Counted from the stretch's first letter, positions 8,785 to 17,938 are shown. The stretch is DNA of 64,000 nt from Methanosarcina acetivorans C2A (GCF_000007345.1 NC_003552.1:806001-870000); one strand, 5' to 3'. Made by a program: numbers and translations. The notes: a model not told the origin generated them from the letters alone.

Positions 8785-9719
8785 CTCACAGCCCTCCTGC
8801 CTATCTCTTTAAGTCCCGGATGGCTCTCTTTGCATCGTTTTTCCCTGAAAGGGCACCTCGGGTGAAATTTGCAGCCTGAAGGAGGGGAGCTGAGAGGCGG
8901 GGAAAAGCCCGGTATGGGAACGAAGCCTTTTTCGGGCAGGCTGTTCAGGAGCCCCCGGGTGTAGGGGTGCATGGGGCTTTCAAAAAGGCTTGAGGGGTCG
9001 GAAATCTCCACAATTTCGCCTGCATACATTACGGCGATCCGGTCGGCAAGCCTCCGCACAAAGCCAAGGTCATGGCTTATGAGGAGCAGGGCAGTTTTCT
9101 TTTCCCTTTTCAATTTCGTAAGTTCGGTCTCCAGCTCAGTTACGCATTTCCTATCAAGCCCTTTGCTGGGCTCATCTGCTATCAGGAGGGCAGGATTAAG
9201 TATGATTGAAGCTGCAATCAAAAAACGCTGGTTCATCCCTCCCGAGCACCATGACGGGTAATAGCGAATGCACTCTGAGACGTTTGAAAAACCCATATTT
9301 TTCAGGGCTTTCGCGGCCTTCAAAAACGCTTCCTTTTTCTTTTCTTTCCGGTGTACCCTCAGGGGTTCTGCGAGCTGGTGCCCTATGGAATATACAGGGT
9401 TAAGAGCCAGGGAGGGGTTCTGGAAAATAATGGCAATTTCTTCCTCTCTTATCTTTGCCATCTCTTTTTCACTCAGTTCAAGGAGGGATTTTCCCCCGAA
9501 TTCTACAGTTCCTTTTACTCTGGATTCAGGGGGCAGGAGGCGCATAATTGCGTGTGCGACCACGGATTTTCCGCAGCCTGTTTCTCCCACAAGAGCCAGG
9601 GTTTCGCTTTCTTCAATCGAAAAGGAGACTCCTGAAAGAGCTGTTACGGTTTTTATTCCCTGGAAAGAGACCTCAAGATCCCTAACTTCAAGCAATGTTT
9701 TCACGGTGTGCGGCTTCAT
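8766..9719 (-). CDS. ABC transporter ATP-binding protein (DppD/NikD-like)
   Basis: 317 residues with Walker A GETGCGKS (45-52) and a C-terminal oligopeptide-transporter extension carrying the cysteine motif CKFHPRCPFREKRC. The ABC signature reads CSGGM instead of the usual LSGGM, and Walker B is followed by DEPSKGLD, so this half-site is slightly atypical. It pairs with the shorter ATPase downstream to energise the importer. It overlaps the permease gene upstream by 4 bp and the second ATPase gene by 19 bp, as expected of one polycistronic message. Confidence 0.88.
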   Translation of the reverse strand: MKPHTVKTLLEVRDLEVSFQGIKTVTALSGVSFSIEESETLALVGETGCGKSVVAHAIMRLLPPESRVKGTVEFGGKSLLELSEKEMAKIREEEIAIIFQNPSLALNPVYSIGHQLAEPLRVHRKEKKKEAFLKAAKALKNMGFSNVSECIRYYPSWCSGGMNQRFLIAASIILNPALLIADEPSKGLDRKCVTELETELTKLKREKKTALLLISHDLGFVRRLADRIAVMYAGEIVEISDPSSLFESPMHPYTRGLLNSLPEKGFVPIPGFSPPLSSPPSGCKFHPRCPFREKRCKESHPGLKEIGRRAVRCFLCP

Positions 9720-10687
9720 GCCACATCCGCTCCTTCTCCCGAGTATTTCTCTTCCTCTGTCTCAAGCCCGAATCCTATCAGTGCGATAGCCATCACGCAG
9801 AGGGTGATGCAGATCCCGGGAGGCAAATACCACCACCACATGTCCCTGATAAAACCTCCCCGGAAAAAGGCAAAAGAAAGCATGTTTCCCCAGCTTTTCA
9901 TACTTATGTCGCTGAGTCCCAGAAAAGAGAGGGAGGCTTCGGAAATCATTGCCGAAGCTGTAGCTAGCATGAACTTTGGCAGCAGGACGTGGACGATGTT
10001 TGGGAGAATATCCGATATCATGATATGGCTGGAGGAAAAACCCATACATTGAGCACTCTTGACGTAGCCTGCCTCTCTTAGCTGCAGGGTTTTCGAGCGT
10101 GTGACCCTTGCAGTTGACTCCCAGGAAAGGAATCCCAGGACAGGGATCAGTACCCAGATGCTCGGCCTCAGGAACGCGCCCAGGACTATGATAAGAGGTA
10201 TCTTCGGGATAATAAGGACAACATCGGTAAAACCCATCAGCAGCTCATCCAGAGCTCCCCTGAAGTAGCCTGCACAGAGGCCCAGGGTGGTCCCTATCAG
10301 GGTTGAGATCAGGGCTGCAGCAAAGCCCACGGTCATTGAGATCCTGGCTCCGTATACAAGTTCGGAGAGGATATCGTTTCCTATGTCGTTTGTCCCGAGG
10401 AAGTGCTCTCCTGAAGGCTCTTCGTAGGGTATGAATCGCTCATCCGGAGCATAGGGGGCAAGAAGGGAAGGAAACAGCGCCATAAACAGGAAAAATGCAA
10501 GGAGAAAAATGCCTCCCCTATTGAATTTCCCGAGAACCCCTTCCCGTTTTTGGATACTCCGGAATGCTCTTTCTCCTGAAAGGCTTAAACCGGAAGTTTC
10601 AGGACTTATTAGCTGTTTTTCGGAATGCCCGTCAGCGCGGGTTTCTTTGATGGAAGTCCCTTCGATATGGGCAGCTTCAGGGTTCAT
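9716..10687 (-). CDS. ABC transporter permease (DppC/NikC-like)
   Basis: 323 residues. A hydrophilic N-terminal tail of about 55 residues precedes the first membrane helix, longer than in typical DppC. The binding-protein-dependent permease core includes FLGTNDIGNDILSELVYG and the cytoplasmic EAA-like loop (REAGYVKSAQCMG) that contacts the ATPases. It forms the transmembrane pore together with the DppB-like subunit. Four-base overlaps at both ends show tight translational coupling. Confidence 0.87.
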   Translation of the reverse strand: MNPEAAHIEGTSIKETRADGHSEKQLISPETSGLSLSGERAFRSIQKREGVLGKFNRGGIFLLAFFLFMALFPSLLAPYAPDERFIPYEEPSGEHFLGTNDIGNDILSELVYGARISMTVGFAAALISTLIGTTLGLCAGYFRGALDELLMGFTDVVLIIPKIPLIIVLGAFLRPSIWVLIPVLGFLSWESTARVTRSKTLQLREAGYVKSAQCMGFSSSHIMISDILPNIVHVLLPKFMLATASAMISEASLSFLGLSDISMKSWGNMLSFAFFRGGFIRDMWWWYLPPGICITLCVMAIALIGFGLETEEEKYSGEGADVA

Positions 10688-11637
10688 ACGGGCCTCCTGA
10701 CTCTGGGGTCAATTAAGGCATAGAGCAGGTCGGCAAGCATATTTGCAAACAGGGCCGTAAGGGCAATTACCAGAAAAGCCCCCTGGAGCAGAGGATAATC
10801 TTTTCCCATTATTGCGTCGTAGATGAGGGTTCCCATGCCGTTTAAAGAGAAGATAATTTCTGTGAAGAGTGCCCCGCTGAAGAGAAACCCGAAATCCAGG
10901 GCAAGGAGGGTAATGACAGGGAGTGAAGCGTTTTTTATGACGTGCCTGAAAAGTATGCCGGTATTGTGCAGGCCCTTTGCTCTGGCATACAGGGCATAGA
11001 GCTGCTTTTTTTCCTGGATCACGCTTCCGCGCATGACCAGAAAATTCCTGGACGCTGAAAATACTGACATTACGCAGACAGGCAAAAAGAGATGATGCAT
11101 TACACTTCCGATTTCCGGCGCATCATAGAATCCCTTCGAAGGAAAGAGCCCCAGCTTGAAAGAAAAGAGATAGAGAGAAAGAAGGGCAAGAAAATAAGGC
11201 GGTGTACAGGAGAACATGACAAAAGCAAAACCGGTAAAACGGCTCATCTTTCTTTCCGGTTTCCAGCCTGTAAGAGCCCCCAGCAGACTTCCCAGGAGGG
11301 CTCCTATCAGCACTGATACCCCCACAAACAGCAGGGTCCAGCCCATCCTGTCCAGGAGGATCTCTGCAACAGGAGCATGGAGGTGGTAGGAGTATCCCAG
11401 GTCAAGGTGCAGGAGGTCCAAAAGGAAAGACGTGAACTGCTCATGGAGAGGTCTGTTCAGTCCCAGTTCTGTCCTGAGCTCTTCCATCACGTCTTCAGAC
11501 ACATAAACATCTTCTCCTATGAGGTTTTTTACCGGATCTCCGGGCATTAGCCTCGGGAGGGTAAAATTGATGATGGTTATGAGCATGAATGAAGCTGAAT
11601 ATCGGATTACTTTTCTTGTTATTCCTTGCATTGTCAT
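10684..11637 (-). CDS. ABC transporter permease (DppB/NikB-like)
   Basis: 317 residues with the N-terminal membrane helix and the PRLMPGDPV motif characteristic of DppB/NikB, followed by several membrane segments and an EAA loop (LYALYARAKGLHNTG). It partners the DppC-like permease, whose gene overlaps by 4 bp. The ATG at 11637 has another ATG two codons later, so the exact start is uncertain. The 187-bp gap to the binding-protein gene contains a purine-rich repeat on the sense strand. Confidence 0.87.
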   Translation of the reverse strand: MTMQGITRKVIRYSASFMLITIINFTLPRLMPGDPVKNLIGEDVYVSEDVMEELRTELGLNRPLHEQFTSFLLDLLHLDLGYSYHLHAPVAEILLDRMGWTLLFVGVSVLIGALLGSLLGALTGWKPERKMSRFTGFAFVMFSCTPPYFLALLSLYLFSFKLGLFPSKGFYDAPEIGSVMHHLFLPVCVMSVFSASRNFLVMRGSVIQEKKQLYALYARAKGLHNTGILFRHVIKNASLPVITLLALDFGFLFSGALFTEIIFSLNGMGTLIYDAIMGKDYPLLQGAFLVIALTALFANMLADLLYALIDPRVRRPV

Positions 11638-11656
11638 TATTTTCCCATTTTTCTGC

Positions 11657-11720
11657 TTCTTCTGTTCCTTTATTCCTCCTTTTCCTGGTTCTTCTGTTCC
11701 TTTATTCCTCCTTTTCCTGA
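11657..11720. repeat. two tandem 32-nt pyrimidine-rich repeats
   Basis: The unit beginning TTCTTCTGTTCCTTTATTCC occurs twice head to tail (11657-11688, 11689-11720), followed by degenerate copies up to about 11840. On the sense strand of the ABC operon this is a run of purines containing GGAGGAAT, lying between the binding-protein gene and the first permease gene. Confidence 0.7.
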
Positions 11721-11824
11721 TTCTTTTCTTCTTTCATTCCTCTTTTTCCTGACTCCTCAAGTCCTTTATGCTCTTTTTCTGCTTTTTCTTTTCCTTGCGC
11801 CCTTTTTCTGGCTCCTCTATTTCT

Positions 11825-13624
11825 TTATGCCTCTGTTTTTCTTACATTTACAAAGTTATCCAGGTTGTAAATCCCGTAAAGAGGGTCAGTATACCAGCCC
11901 TCAAAATGCCTGTTATAGGGGGTAAGCACGGTGTTCCAGTAGAGCGGAATTGCAGGCAGGTTCTCTGCATAATAATCCTGAAGTTCGTATGCATAATCCT
12001 GAAGTTCTGAGGAGTCTGTAGTTGCAAGGATATTGTCGCAGAGCTGCAGGAACTCGGGGTCGTCCAGGTTATGCATTACTCCCTGGCCCGACCTCCTTGA
12101 ATCGAAATAGCCGCTTCCCCAGCTTGCGTGCATGAGCATACCCCAGGGAGTGGAACGAGTAACGGTCAGGTCGTATTCATAATTGTCTTTCAGGGTCATC
12201 CAGGTATCCGAATCCGCAGTCCTCAGGTCGGCGCCAAGGCTTACATTTTCAAAATATTCTTTAAGGAGCTCCCCGGTGCGGGCGTAATCCGGCCGGATAA
12301 GGATTTCAATCTCGATGTTTTCTCCGTCTTTCCCTTCCAGGATTCCGTCCCCGTTGCTGTCCGAATATCCTGCTTCTTCCAGAAGCTCTCTGGCTTTTTC
12401 CGGGTCATATTCAAGTTTTTCGGTTTCCTTGAAATTTTCCATTGCAGGGGGCACAAAGCCACGGTTCGGGACTTCCCCGTATCCCAGGGTTTCAAGCCTG
12501 ACGATTTCTTCATAATTTATGGCGTATGCAAGAGCTTCCCTGAATTTCAGGTCCGAAAAAGGAGCTTTTTCCAGATTCGGGGCAAGGAAGATCAGTCCGA
12601 TATCTGTCTTTTCCAGAAACTCAAAATCTCCGGTTTCTTCAAGCTGCTCAATTCCGGAATAAGGGTATGACCCTGCGTATTTGTAGTAAGTGTCGGCCTC
12701 CCCGTTTTTGAGGGCAAGGGTGGCAACGTCCACGTTTGAGTAATAATGGACTTCCACGGTTTCAGCCTCCGGGACTTTTCCCTTCCAGTAAGGGTTTTTC
12801 TCAAAAACGAGTTTTCCGGCATTGAGGTCTATCAGCTTGAGATAGTAAGGTCCGCAGCCCACATATGGGCCGCTGTTTGTGTATTCCATCGGGTTTTCTA
12901 CCGTTTCCCACACATGGGCAGGAAGAATATTGTAGGTTGCAAACTCCAGGTTAATACGGGTGTAAGGCTTGTTGAATTTGAAGGTCACGGAATTGTTTGC
13001 TTCCGATACGGCCGAACTTTCCAGGGTATCATTGATCCAGCTGGCCCATGGGGTCTCTTTCCCGTAGTAGCGGATCGAAAACTCAATGTCTTCCGGGGTT
13101 ACCGGTTCTCCGTCACTCCAGTATAGGTCATCTCTCAGGTAAAAGGTCCAGCACGTGTTATTTTCCGAGACTTCGTAGCTTTCGGCAAGCTGGCCTGCAA
13201 GGTGTCCCTCGGAGTCCATTTTCATGAGTGGAGGGTTTGAGAGATGGGTAAAAACCCCCAGGTTTGAGTCCCCTATAAATGATGCGGATTTTATTACGTT
13301 TGGAGTTGCGATTTTCAGGACCGCTCCTTCGGAAGCTGCTGACTGTTGCATTTCCGCGGCTTTTGCTTCGGAGACCTCTTCAGGGTCCTGCAATTCTTCT
13401 TCTCCTCCAAACAGGGCTTTTATATATGTAATAAACCGGTCAAAAATTCCTCCTTCCGAAGACGTAAGGTTTTCTCCGGAAACTTCAGAGTCCGCCGCTC
13501 CTGCCGGATACATGTTCACACAAAAAATAAAAATGAGTATGGCAAGTGTTAGTCCCTGTTTCAATCCTCTGTTTAGTCCTGATCTGTTTAACCCTGCTTC
13601 CTTGAAATGTTTCCCCAGTTTCAT
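11825..13624 (-). CDS. extracellular substrate-binding protein of peptide/nickel ABC transporter
   Basis: 599 residues, first gene of the importer operon. The first 45 residues hold a signal sequence with a basic stretch and a hydrophobic core (LTLAILIFIFCVNMYPAGA). A low-complexity acidic linker of about 50 residues precedes the family 5 solute-binding domain, recognisable by LAESYEVSENNTCWTFYLRD and YWSDGEPVTPEDIEFS. This family binds oligopeptides, nickel chelates or similar small ligands outside the membrane; the ligand cannot be predicted here. No lipobox cysteine is evident, so attachment is either through the N-terminal helix or absent. Confidence 0.88.
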   Translation of the reverse strand: MKLGKHFKEAGLNRSGLNRGLKQGLTLAILIFIFCVNMYPAGAADSEVSGENLTSSEGGIFDRFITYIKALFGGEEELQDPEEVSEAKAAEMQQSAASEGAVLKIATPNVIKSASFIGDSNLGVFTHLSNPPLMKMDSEGHLAGQLAESYEVSENNTCWTFYLRDDLYWSDGEPVTPEDIEFSIRYYGKETPWASWINDTLESSAVSEANNSVTFKFNKPYTRINLEFATYNILPAHVWETVENPMEYTNSGPYVGCGPYYLKLIDLNAGKLVFEKNPYWKGKVPEAETVEVHYYSNVDVATLALKNGEADTYYKYAGSYPYSGIEQLEETGDFEFLEKTDIGLIFLAPNLEKAPFSDLKFREALAYAINYEEIVRLETLGYGEVPNRGFVPPAMENFKETEKLEYDPEKARELLEEAGYSDSNGDGILEGKDGENIEIEILIRPDYARTGELLKEYFENVSLGADLRTADSDTWMTLKDNYEYDLTVTRSTPWGMLMHASWGSGYFDSRRSGQGVMHNLDDPEFLQLCDNILATTDSSELQDYAYELQDYYAENLPAIPLYWNTVLTPYNRHFEGWYTDPLYGIYNLDNFVNVRKTEA

Positions 13625-13983
13625 CCTGCTGCCTCTTCCTGTTTTACTTTCTTTCTCCTGAGTTGCAGAAATAGCACAAAGGTTCCGGTTCTTTTGAAAA
13701 ATTCATTGGTGTCCAGTCCCCACGTACCTATAGAGGTGTGGGTAATACCTTGCGTAGATTCTGAGTAATTCTTACATTCCGGATACTTACATGAATTCTG
13801 AGTAAGAATGACGATGGTAACCTTTATGTGCTATTTTTTTCAATTTTATCTGTATCTTTAATAACAATGAGTTCGAAGATATTTAAAAATCATACTAAAT
13901 TACTGTTTTTTATGTAAAAGACTCTAAACAATTTGTAATATAAATCTTTTGATTTTTAATGTTCATTTAAAAAACAGATCCAG
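13625..13983. other. intergenic region upstream of the ABC operon
   Basis: No gene is supported. A small inverted repeat, CCCCAC ... GTGTGGG, lies at about 13717-13742, and ATTCTGAGTAA occurs twice (about 13758 and 13795). These sit upstream of the binding-protein gene and could be regulatory sites. I see no classical NikR operator. Confidence 0.35.
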
Positions 13984-14226
13984 ATGCAGTATCTTTTTTT
14001 ACTGAGGGTTCCAATCTACTCGGAAATAAGAAAAAATACATCAGACAATGATAAAAAGAAATCTTCAGATAAAAATAAGGAGGAGTCTTCAGATAAAAAT
14101 AAGGAGGAGTTTTCAGGTAAAAATAAGGAGGAGTCTTCAGGAAAAAATAAAGAGGAGTCATCAGGTAAAACTAAGAAAAAATCATCAGATAGAAATAAGT
14201 TAAGGAAAAATGTGTTTTACTTTTGA
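13984..14226 (+). repeat. 24-nt tandem repeat, possibly encoding a small Lys/Glu/Ser protein
   Basis: From about 14040 to 14199 a 24-nt unit recurs six to seven times with few changes; each copy encodes an octapeptide like SGKNKEES and most contain AAGGAGGA, identical to a ribosome-binding sequence. The plus-strand frame is open for 80 residues from an ATG at 13984, and its last 10 bases overlap the 3' end of the PHP gene. The frame is preserved through the repeats because 24 is a multiple of three. Whether it is translated is doubtful: composition is extreme and there is no clear ribosome-binding site before the ATG. Confidence 0.4.
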
Positions 14227-15221
14227 CCTTTAATCTCAATCTTTTTTTCAATTTTTCGTGCTAAGTTTTCTTTCGAGTGAATATAGAGCGAAGCCGGAAG
14301 TCCGGTATTTGAAATCATGTAGAGCAGGCTCATGGTTGTCCTGTTCAGCCTTGGAGAGTAGTTTAAAAGTGTGCTCCTCGAGATCCTTACCATTGCATCG
14401 AGGGATTTTATTCCTGTCAGGTACCTTTTTATATCGCGGGTTCTCTGGCTCTTTTCAAATATCAGGTCTATCCATGTATTTATTTCTTCCATCAGAATTT
14501 CCCTTGTCAGGTCTTCAGGGACAATGTAACTTTTTCCTCTCTCTATATTTTTGAAATACTCCCTGAAGCTGTCTCCCTTTGCAAGCGTATACACCTTCCC
14601 AATACCCCCCGAGTGGCTGTCCGTTGTTGCAGCGATGCCTTTGCCGAACTTTTCCGCAAGGGCGATCGTGAGCTCGTTTTTCTGCTTGAGCTCATGCATG
14701 TTATATTCAAGTACGGGAAAGAGTTTTGCCAGTTTAGGCACTGCAAAGATGTCAGGCTCCTGGTGAAGCTCAAACCAGAAGGGGTGGTTGTAGATAAAAG
14801 GCAGTTTATGGCGTTTGAGGTATCTTATAAAACCCTTCAGGTCATGTTCTACTTTTGAAATCTCAGTCAGTTCTGAAAAGTCCTCTCTACAAAGTTCAAA
14901 AACATTCACGTGCAGTGTGTGCCCTGCAAACTCCGGGTCATAAACGGCCATTTCAACGCCAGGGACCAGTTGTTCTCTGTCCCATCCGAGAATATCGTAT
15001 GCATCGACCGTATCGTGGTCCGTAAATGTGACAAAATCCATACCCATTCCGAGGGCTTTTTCATAGAGGCTCTCGGGCTGCAAATCTTTTGCCGGGAGCA
15101 CGTCAAAAGAACAGGTAGAATGTACGTGCAGGTCTGCCCGTTTCCAGCCCGCTTCCATAAGCTCGGCTGCCCGTTCAGGTGCAATCAGCTTTTCCTCGTA
15201 ATTCCTCTGCCTTCCCCCCAT
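14217..15221 (-). CDS. PHP domain metal-dependent phosphoesterase
   Basis: 334 residues. The PHP domain is shown by DLHVHSTCSFD (H32, H34), FVTFTDHDTVDA, the glutamate in PGVEMAVY, YNHPFW and ATTDSHSGG, which together provide the metal-binding residues of this superfamily. Members hydrolyse phosphate esters, for example nucleoside phosphates or 3',5'-bisphosphates, in the cytoplasm. The last 100 residues have no recognised domain. The substrate cannot be named. The gene stands alone, with convergent low-complexity repeat sequence at its 3' end. Confidence 0.8.
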   Translation of the reverse strand: MGGRQRNYEEKLIAPERAAELMEAGWKRADLHVHSTCSFDVLPAKDLQPESLYEKALGMGMDFVTFTDHDTVDAYDILGWDREQLVPGVEMAVYDPEFAGHTLHVNVFELCREDFSELTEISKVEHDLKGFIRYLKRHKLPFIYNHPFWFELHQEPDIFAVPKLAKLFPVLEYNMHELKQKNELTIALAEKFGKGIAATTDSHSGGIGKVYTLAKGDSFREYFKNIERGKSYIVPEDLTREILMEEINTWIDLIFEKSQRTRDIKRYLTGIKSLDAMVRISRSTLLNYSPRLNRTTMSLLYMISNTGLPASLYIHSKENLARKIEKKIEIKGQK

Positions 15222-15429
15222 GGCGTAGAATCCTGAGATTTTAATTTTATTCCGGATTATTTTATTTTGGCTTTATATTTCTCCTACTATAATATAGTCC
15301 TTTTTTTAAATTAAGGTTTTCCGGGAATTTCTCTTGGCGTACAATCCATATTTTTTGTGTTTCATACCACCATGTTTATAAATATGCTAAAGTATCCCGA
15401 TAGTTTCACAAAAACGATAGTGATCAGAT

Positions 15430-15927
15430 ATGGGGTTATTCCAAAAACTAAGAAAAATTCTCAGTGTTATTTTTGAAAGCGAAGCCGAGCAAAAAGGAGA
15501 CGACTTTGAAAAATATGTGGTTAACCTATTCGATGAAAAAAGCTTCTCCATCGTACAGTGGACCACGGATATGGCAAGAAAGCACACCCGTTTCGTAGAA
15601 TCCGACTGTGGTCCTGACCTCGTCCTTCGCTACAGGCGGACCAATGAAATCTTCTGCGTGGAATGCAAGTACAGGTCAAAACTCTTCAAAGGCAAACTCC
15701 AGTGGTCAAGTCCAAAGCAGCTCGGGCGTTACAGAACCTTTGCAAACGATAATCTCATCCCTTTTTTTGTGGTTATAGGACTCGGTGGAAATGCCCGAAA
15801 ACCAAAAAGGATGTTCTGTATCCCTCTTGAGGAGGCAAAGTATCCTGCACTTTCTCCAGAGTGTTTTGAGAAGTTTGAACGGAGTCCGAAGAAGAAGTTT
15901 CTCTGGAAAAATGGGATGCTGAAATGA
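15430..15927 (+). CDS. PD-(D/E)XK nuclease-like protein
   Basis: 165 residues. A glutamate-bearing first helix (EQKGDDFEKYV, E27) is followed by GPDLVLRYRR (D63) and FCVECKYRS (E78, K80), which reproduces the E...D...ExK catalytic layout of restriction-endonuclease-like folds. Proteins of this shape cut or bind DNA in restriction, repair or mobile-element contexts. There is no adjacent methyltransferase, helicase or specificity subunit, so it is not part of a visible restriction system. TTATAAATATG at about 15375-15385 may be the TATA element. Function beyond fold is not known. Confidence 0.7.
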   Translation: MGLFQKLRKILSVIFESEAEQKGDDFEKYVVNLFDEKSFSIVQWTTDMARKHTRFVESDCGPDLVLRYRRTNEIFCVECKYRSKLFKGKLQWSSPKQLGRYRTFANDNLIPFFVVIGLGGNARKPKRMFCIPLEEAKYPALSPECFEKFERSPKKKFLWKNGMLK

Positions 15928-16154
15928 GAGTCACTGAAATAATTTTAGATCTAAACTTTTATTTTTTATCATTCTGCTTTTCAGCATATTCATGCGTCCC
16001 TCCCCCGAAAAAACATATTTCTTTCTCCGTACCTTTATTCTGGACATAATAAGACTTCATCAACACATTTTGTCCTTTTCATGTTTTATTTTCCCTTAAA
16101 TTATAATACCGGGTGAATTCAATATTAATAAGTGACTCTTTTTGGGGGAAGAGC

Positions 16155-17519
16155 ATGAAAATCAAATCCATTAATCCTTATACCGAAGAAATAAACCGGA
16201 CTTATGGTTCTTTTCCTATCGAAGAATGCAGGAACAGGATCGAGAAATCAAGGGCTGCTTTTTCAGGGTGGAGTTCATTGCCAGCAGAGGAAAGAGCAAA
16301 ATTTTTCTTGAATGTTGCGGAGCTGCTTCGACGGAATACTGAAATTTATGCCGGGATTATTACAGAGGAGATGGGGAAGCCCATCAGGCAGTCCAGAAGT
16401 GAAGTCCAAAAATGTGTCAGGCTCTGTGACTATTATGCGGAAAATGCGGCTGGATTATTGAAGGCTGAAATTGTGGAGCTCGGGGCTGAGAAAAGTTATG
16501 TTACTTTTGAGCCTCTGGGAGTGGTTTTCGGGATCATGCCCTGGAATTTCCCTTTCTGGCAAGTTTTCAGGTTTGCAGTGCCTGCAATATGTGCAGGAAA
16601 TGTCTGTGTGCTCAAACATGCCTCAAATGTGCCAGGATCAGCTCTTGAGATTGAAAAGATCTTTCTGGAAGCCGGATTTCGGGAGTATGTTTTCAAAACC
16701 CTTTTAATTGACTCGAAAACTGCAATGGAAATTATTAAAGAAGAATTGGTGGACGGGGTTTCGCTTACCGGCAGCACAGGCGCAGGCTCGAAAATCGGAA
16801 AACTTGCAGGAGAAGCTATCAAGCCTCAGGTACTGGAACTTGGAGGGTCGGACCCCTTCATAGTGCTCGAGGATGCCGATATCGAGAGGGCTGCACAGGC
16901 GGGTGTAAGGTCCCGTTTTCTGAACGCAGGACAGAGCTATACCGCTGCCAAGAGATTTATTGTTGTAGAAGAAGTTGTGGGGGATTTTATCGAGGCATTT
17001 GAACTCCATATGCAGGAACTGAAAATCGGGGATCCTATTGATGAGGAAACCGATATCGGGCCTCTTGCAAAAAAAGAATTCGTCGAAATACTTGAAAAAA
17101 TTCTGGAAGATGCAAGAAAGAAAGGAGCAGAGCCTCAAACTTACGGAGAAAAGCATAAAAAAGGTTTTTTCTTCAATCCGACTATTATCCCTGCAGCCAG
17201 TACCTATATGGAAGTATGCAATATCGAGGTTTTCGGGCCTGTTGCACCGGTTATCACTGCAAAGGATGAGGACGAAGCAGTGGAAGTTGCAAACTCCATA
17301 GAATTCGGGCTTGGGGCCAAGATCTGGTCAGGAGACCTTGAAAGGGCCGAAAAGCTGGCAAAAAGGATCAGGGCAGGATCTGTGGCTGTCAATGGAATGA
17401 TCAGGTCTGACCCGAGACTGCCTTTTGGCGGGACCGGGAAGTCAGGTGTCGGGAGGGAGCTTTCCCACTACGGACTCAAGGAATTTGTGAACATAAAGAC
17501 TGTAGTTGTTAATAAATAA
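16155..17519 (+). CDS. aldehyde dehydrogenase (succinate-semialdehyde type) homologue lacking the catalytic cysteine
   Basis: 454 residues from the ATG at 16155, preceded by GGGGGAAG; the ATG at 16113 would add an unlikely tail. The NAD(P)-binding and catalytic domains are full length: MPWNFPFWQ, TGSTGAG, LELGGSDPF with general base E228, and GPVAPV near the end. The active-site motif, normally GQ-S/V-C-T, reads NAGQSYTAAKR, with Tyr-262 (codon TAT at 16938-16940) in place of cysteine. E228 and Y262 are 34 residues apart, the usual Glu-to-Cys spacing, so this is the nucleophile position. It either has lost dehydrogenase activity, performs another function, or carries a TGT-to-TAT mutation or sequencing error. 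Confidence 0.88.
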   Translation: MKIKSINPYTEEINRTYGSFPIEECRNRIEKSRAAFSGWSSLPAEERAKFFLNVAELLRRNTEIYAGIITEEMGKPIRQSRSEVQKCVRLCDYYAENAAGLLKAEIVELGAEKSYVTFEPLGVVFGIMPWNFPFWQVFRFAVPAICAGNVCVLKHASNVPGSALEIEKIFLEAGFREYVFKTLLIDSKTAMEIIKEELVDGVSLTGSTGAGSKIGKLAGEAIKPQVLELGGSDPFIVLEDADIERAAQAGVRSRFLNAGQSYTAAKRFIVVEEVVGDFIEAFELHMQELKIGDPIDEETDIGPLAKKEFVEILEKILEDARKKGAEPQTYGEKHKKGFFFNPTIIPAASTYMEVCNIEVFGPVAPVITAKDEDEAVEVANSIEFGLGAKIWSGDLERAEKLAKRIRAGSVAVNGMIRSDPRLPFGGTGKSGVGRELSHYGLKEFVNIKTVVVNK

Positions 17520-17575
17520 AGGGCTTCTGTAAAAACAATACGGCAATATATTCAATAGCTTAAGGAGGAGATTTG

Positions 17576-17938
17576 TTGTCCGAATTAGCTGAGCAGGATG
17601 TGATGTCCAGATTAAGCGAGTTAGAACGAAAAATGAACGATCTGGATAATAGGGCGAATGCTCTGATAGATGAATTAGAGAGCCTGCAAACGGTGGCCAG
17701 AGAATTAAAGATGACAGATTTTGTCGATAAATTCAATGAGCATATAGAAGAGGTAGGAAAAATCAAAGAAGACTTAAGCTGCAAATTGTCCGATGAAATC
17801 GAAAATGAACAGATGAAAGAACTGGTGGAGTCGAGGATGAAATCCGTACCGACGGACATCGAAAAGTTAAAAAATGAGTCTAGTTATATTCGTGGTAAAT
17901 TAGCAGAGATAAAAGATGAAATAAGCAAAAAGAAATGA
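17576..17938 (+). CDS. small coiled-coil protein
   Basis: About 120 residues, almost entirely helical with heptad-like spacing (LSELERKMNDLDNRANALIDE), highly charged and without cysteine. The ribosome-binding site AAGGAGGAG at 17562-17570 is strong and selects a TTG start, either 17576 (7-nt spacing) or 17573. The gene lies 56 bp after the aldehyde dehydrogenase homologue and could share its transcript. I do not recognise a family; the shape suggests an oligomerisation or scaffold role. Confidence 0.6.
   Translation: MSELAEQDVMSRLSELERKMNDLDNRANALIDELESLQTVARELKMTDFVDKFNEHIEEVGKIKEDLSCKLSDEIENEQMKELVESRMKSVPTDIEKLKNESSYIRGKLAEIKDEISKKK

Noticed and set aside
13717-13810. NikR operator before the ABC operon
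   Set aside because: The GTATGA-N16-TCATAC pattern is not present; only a short GC hairpin and a direct repeat are seen.
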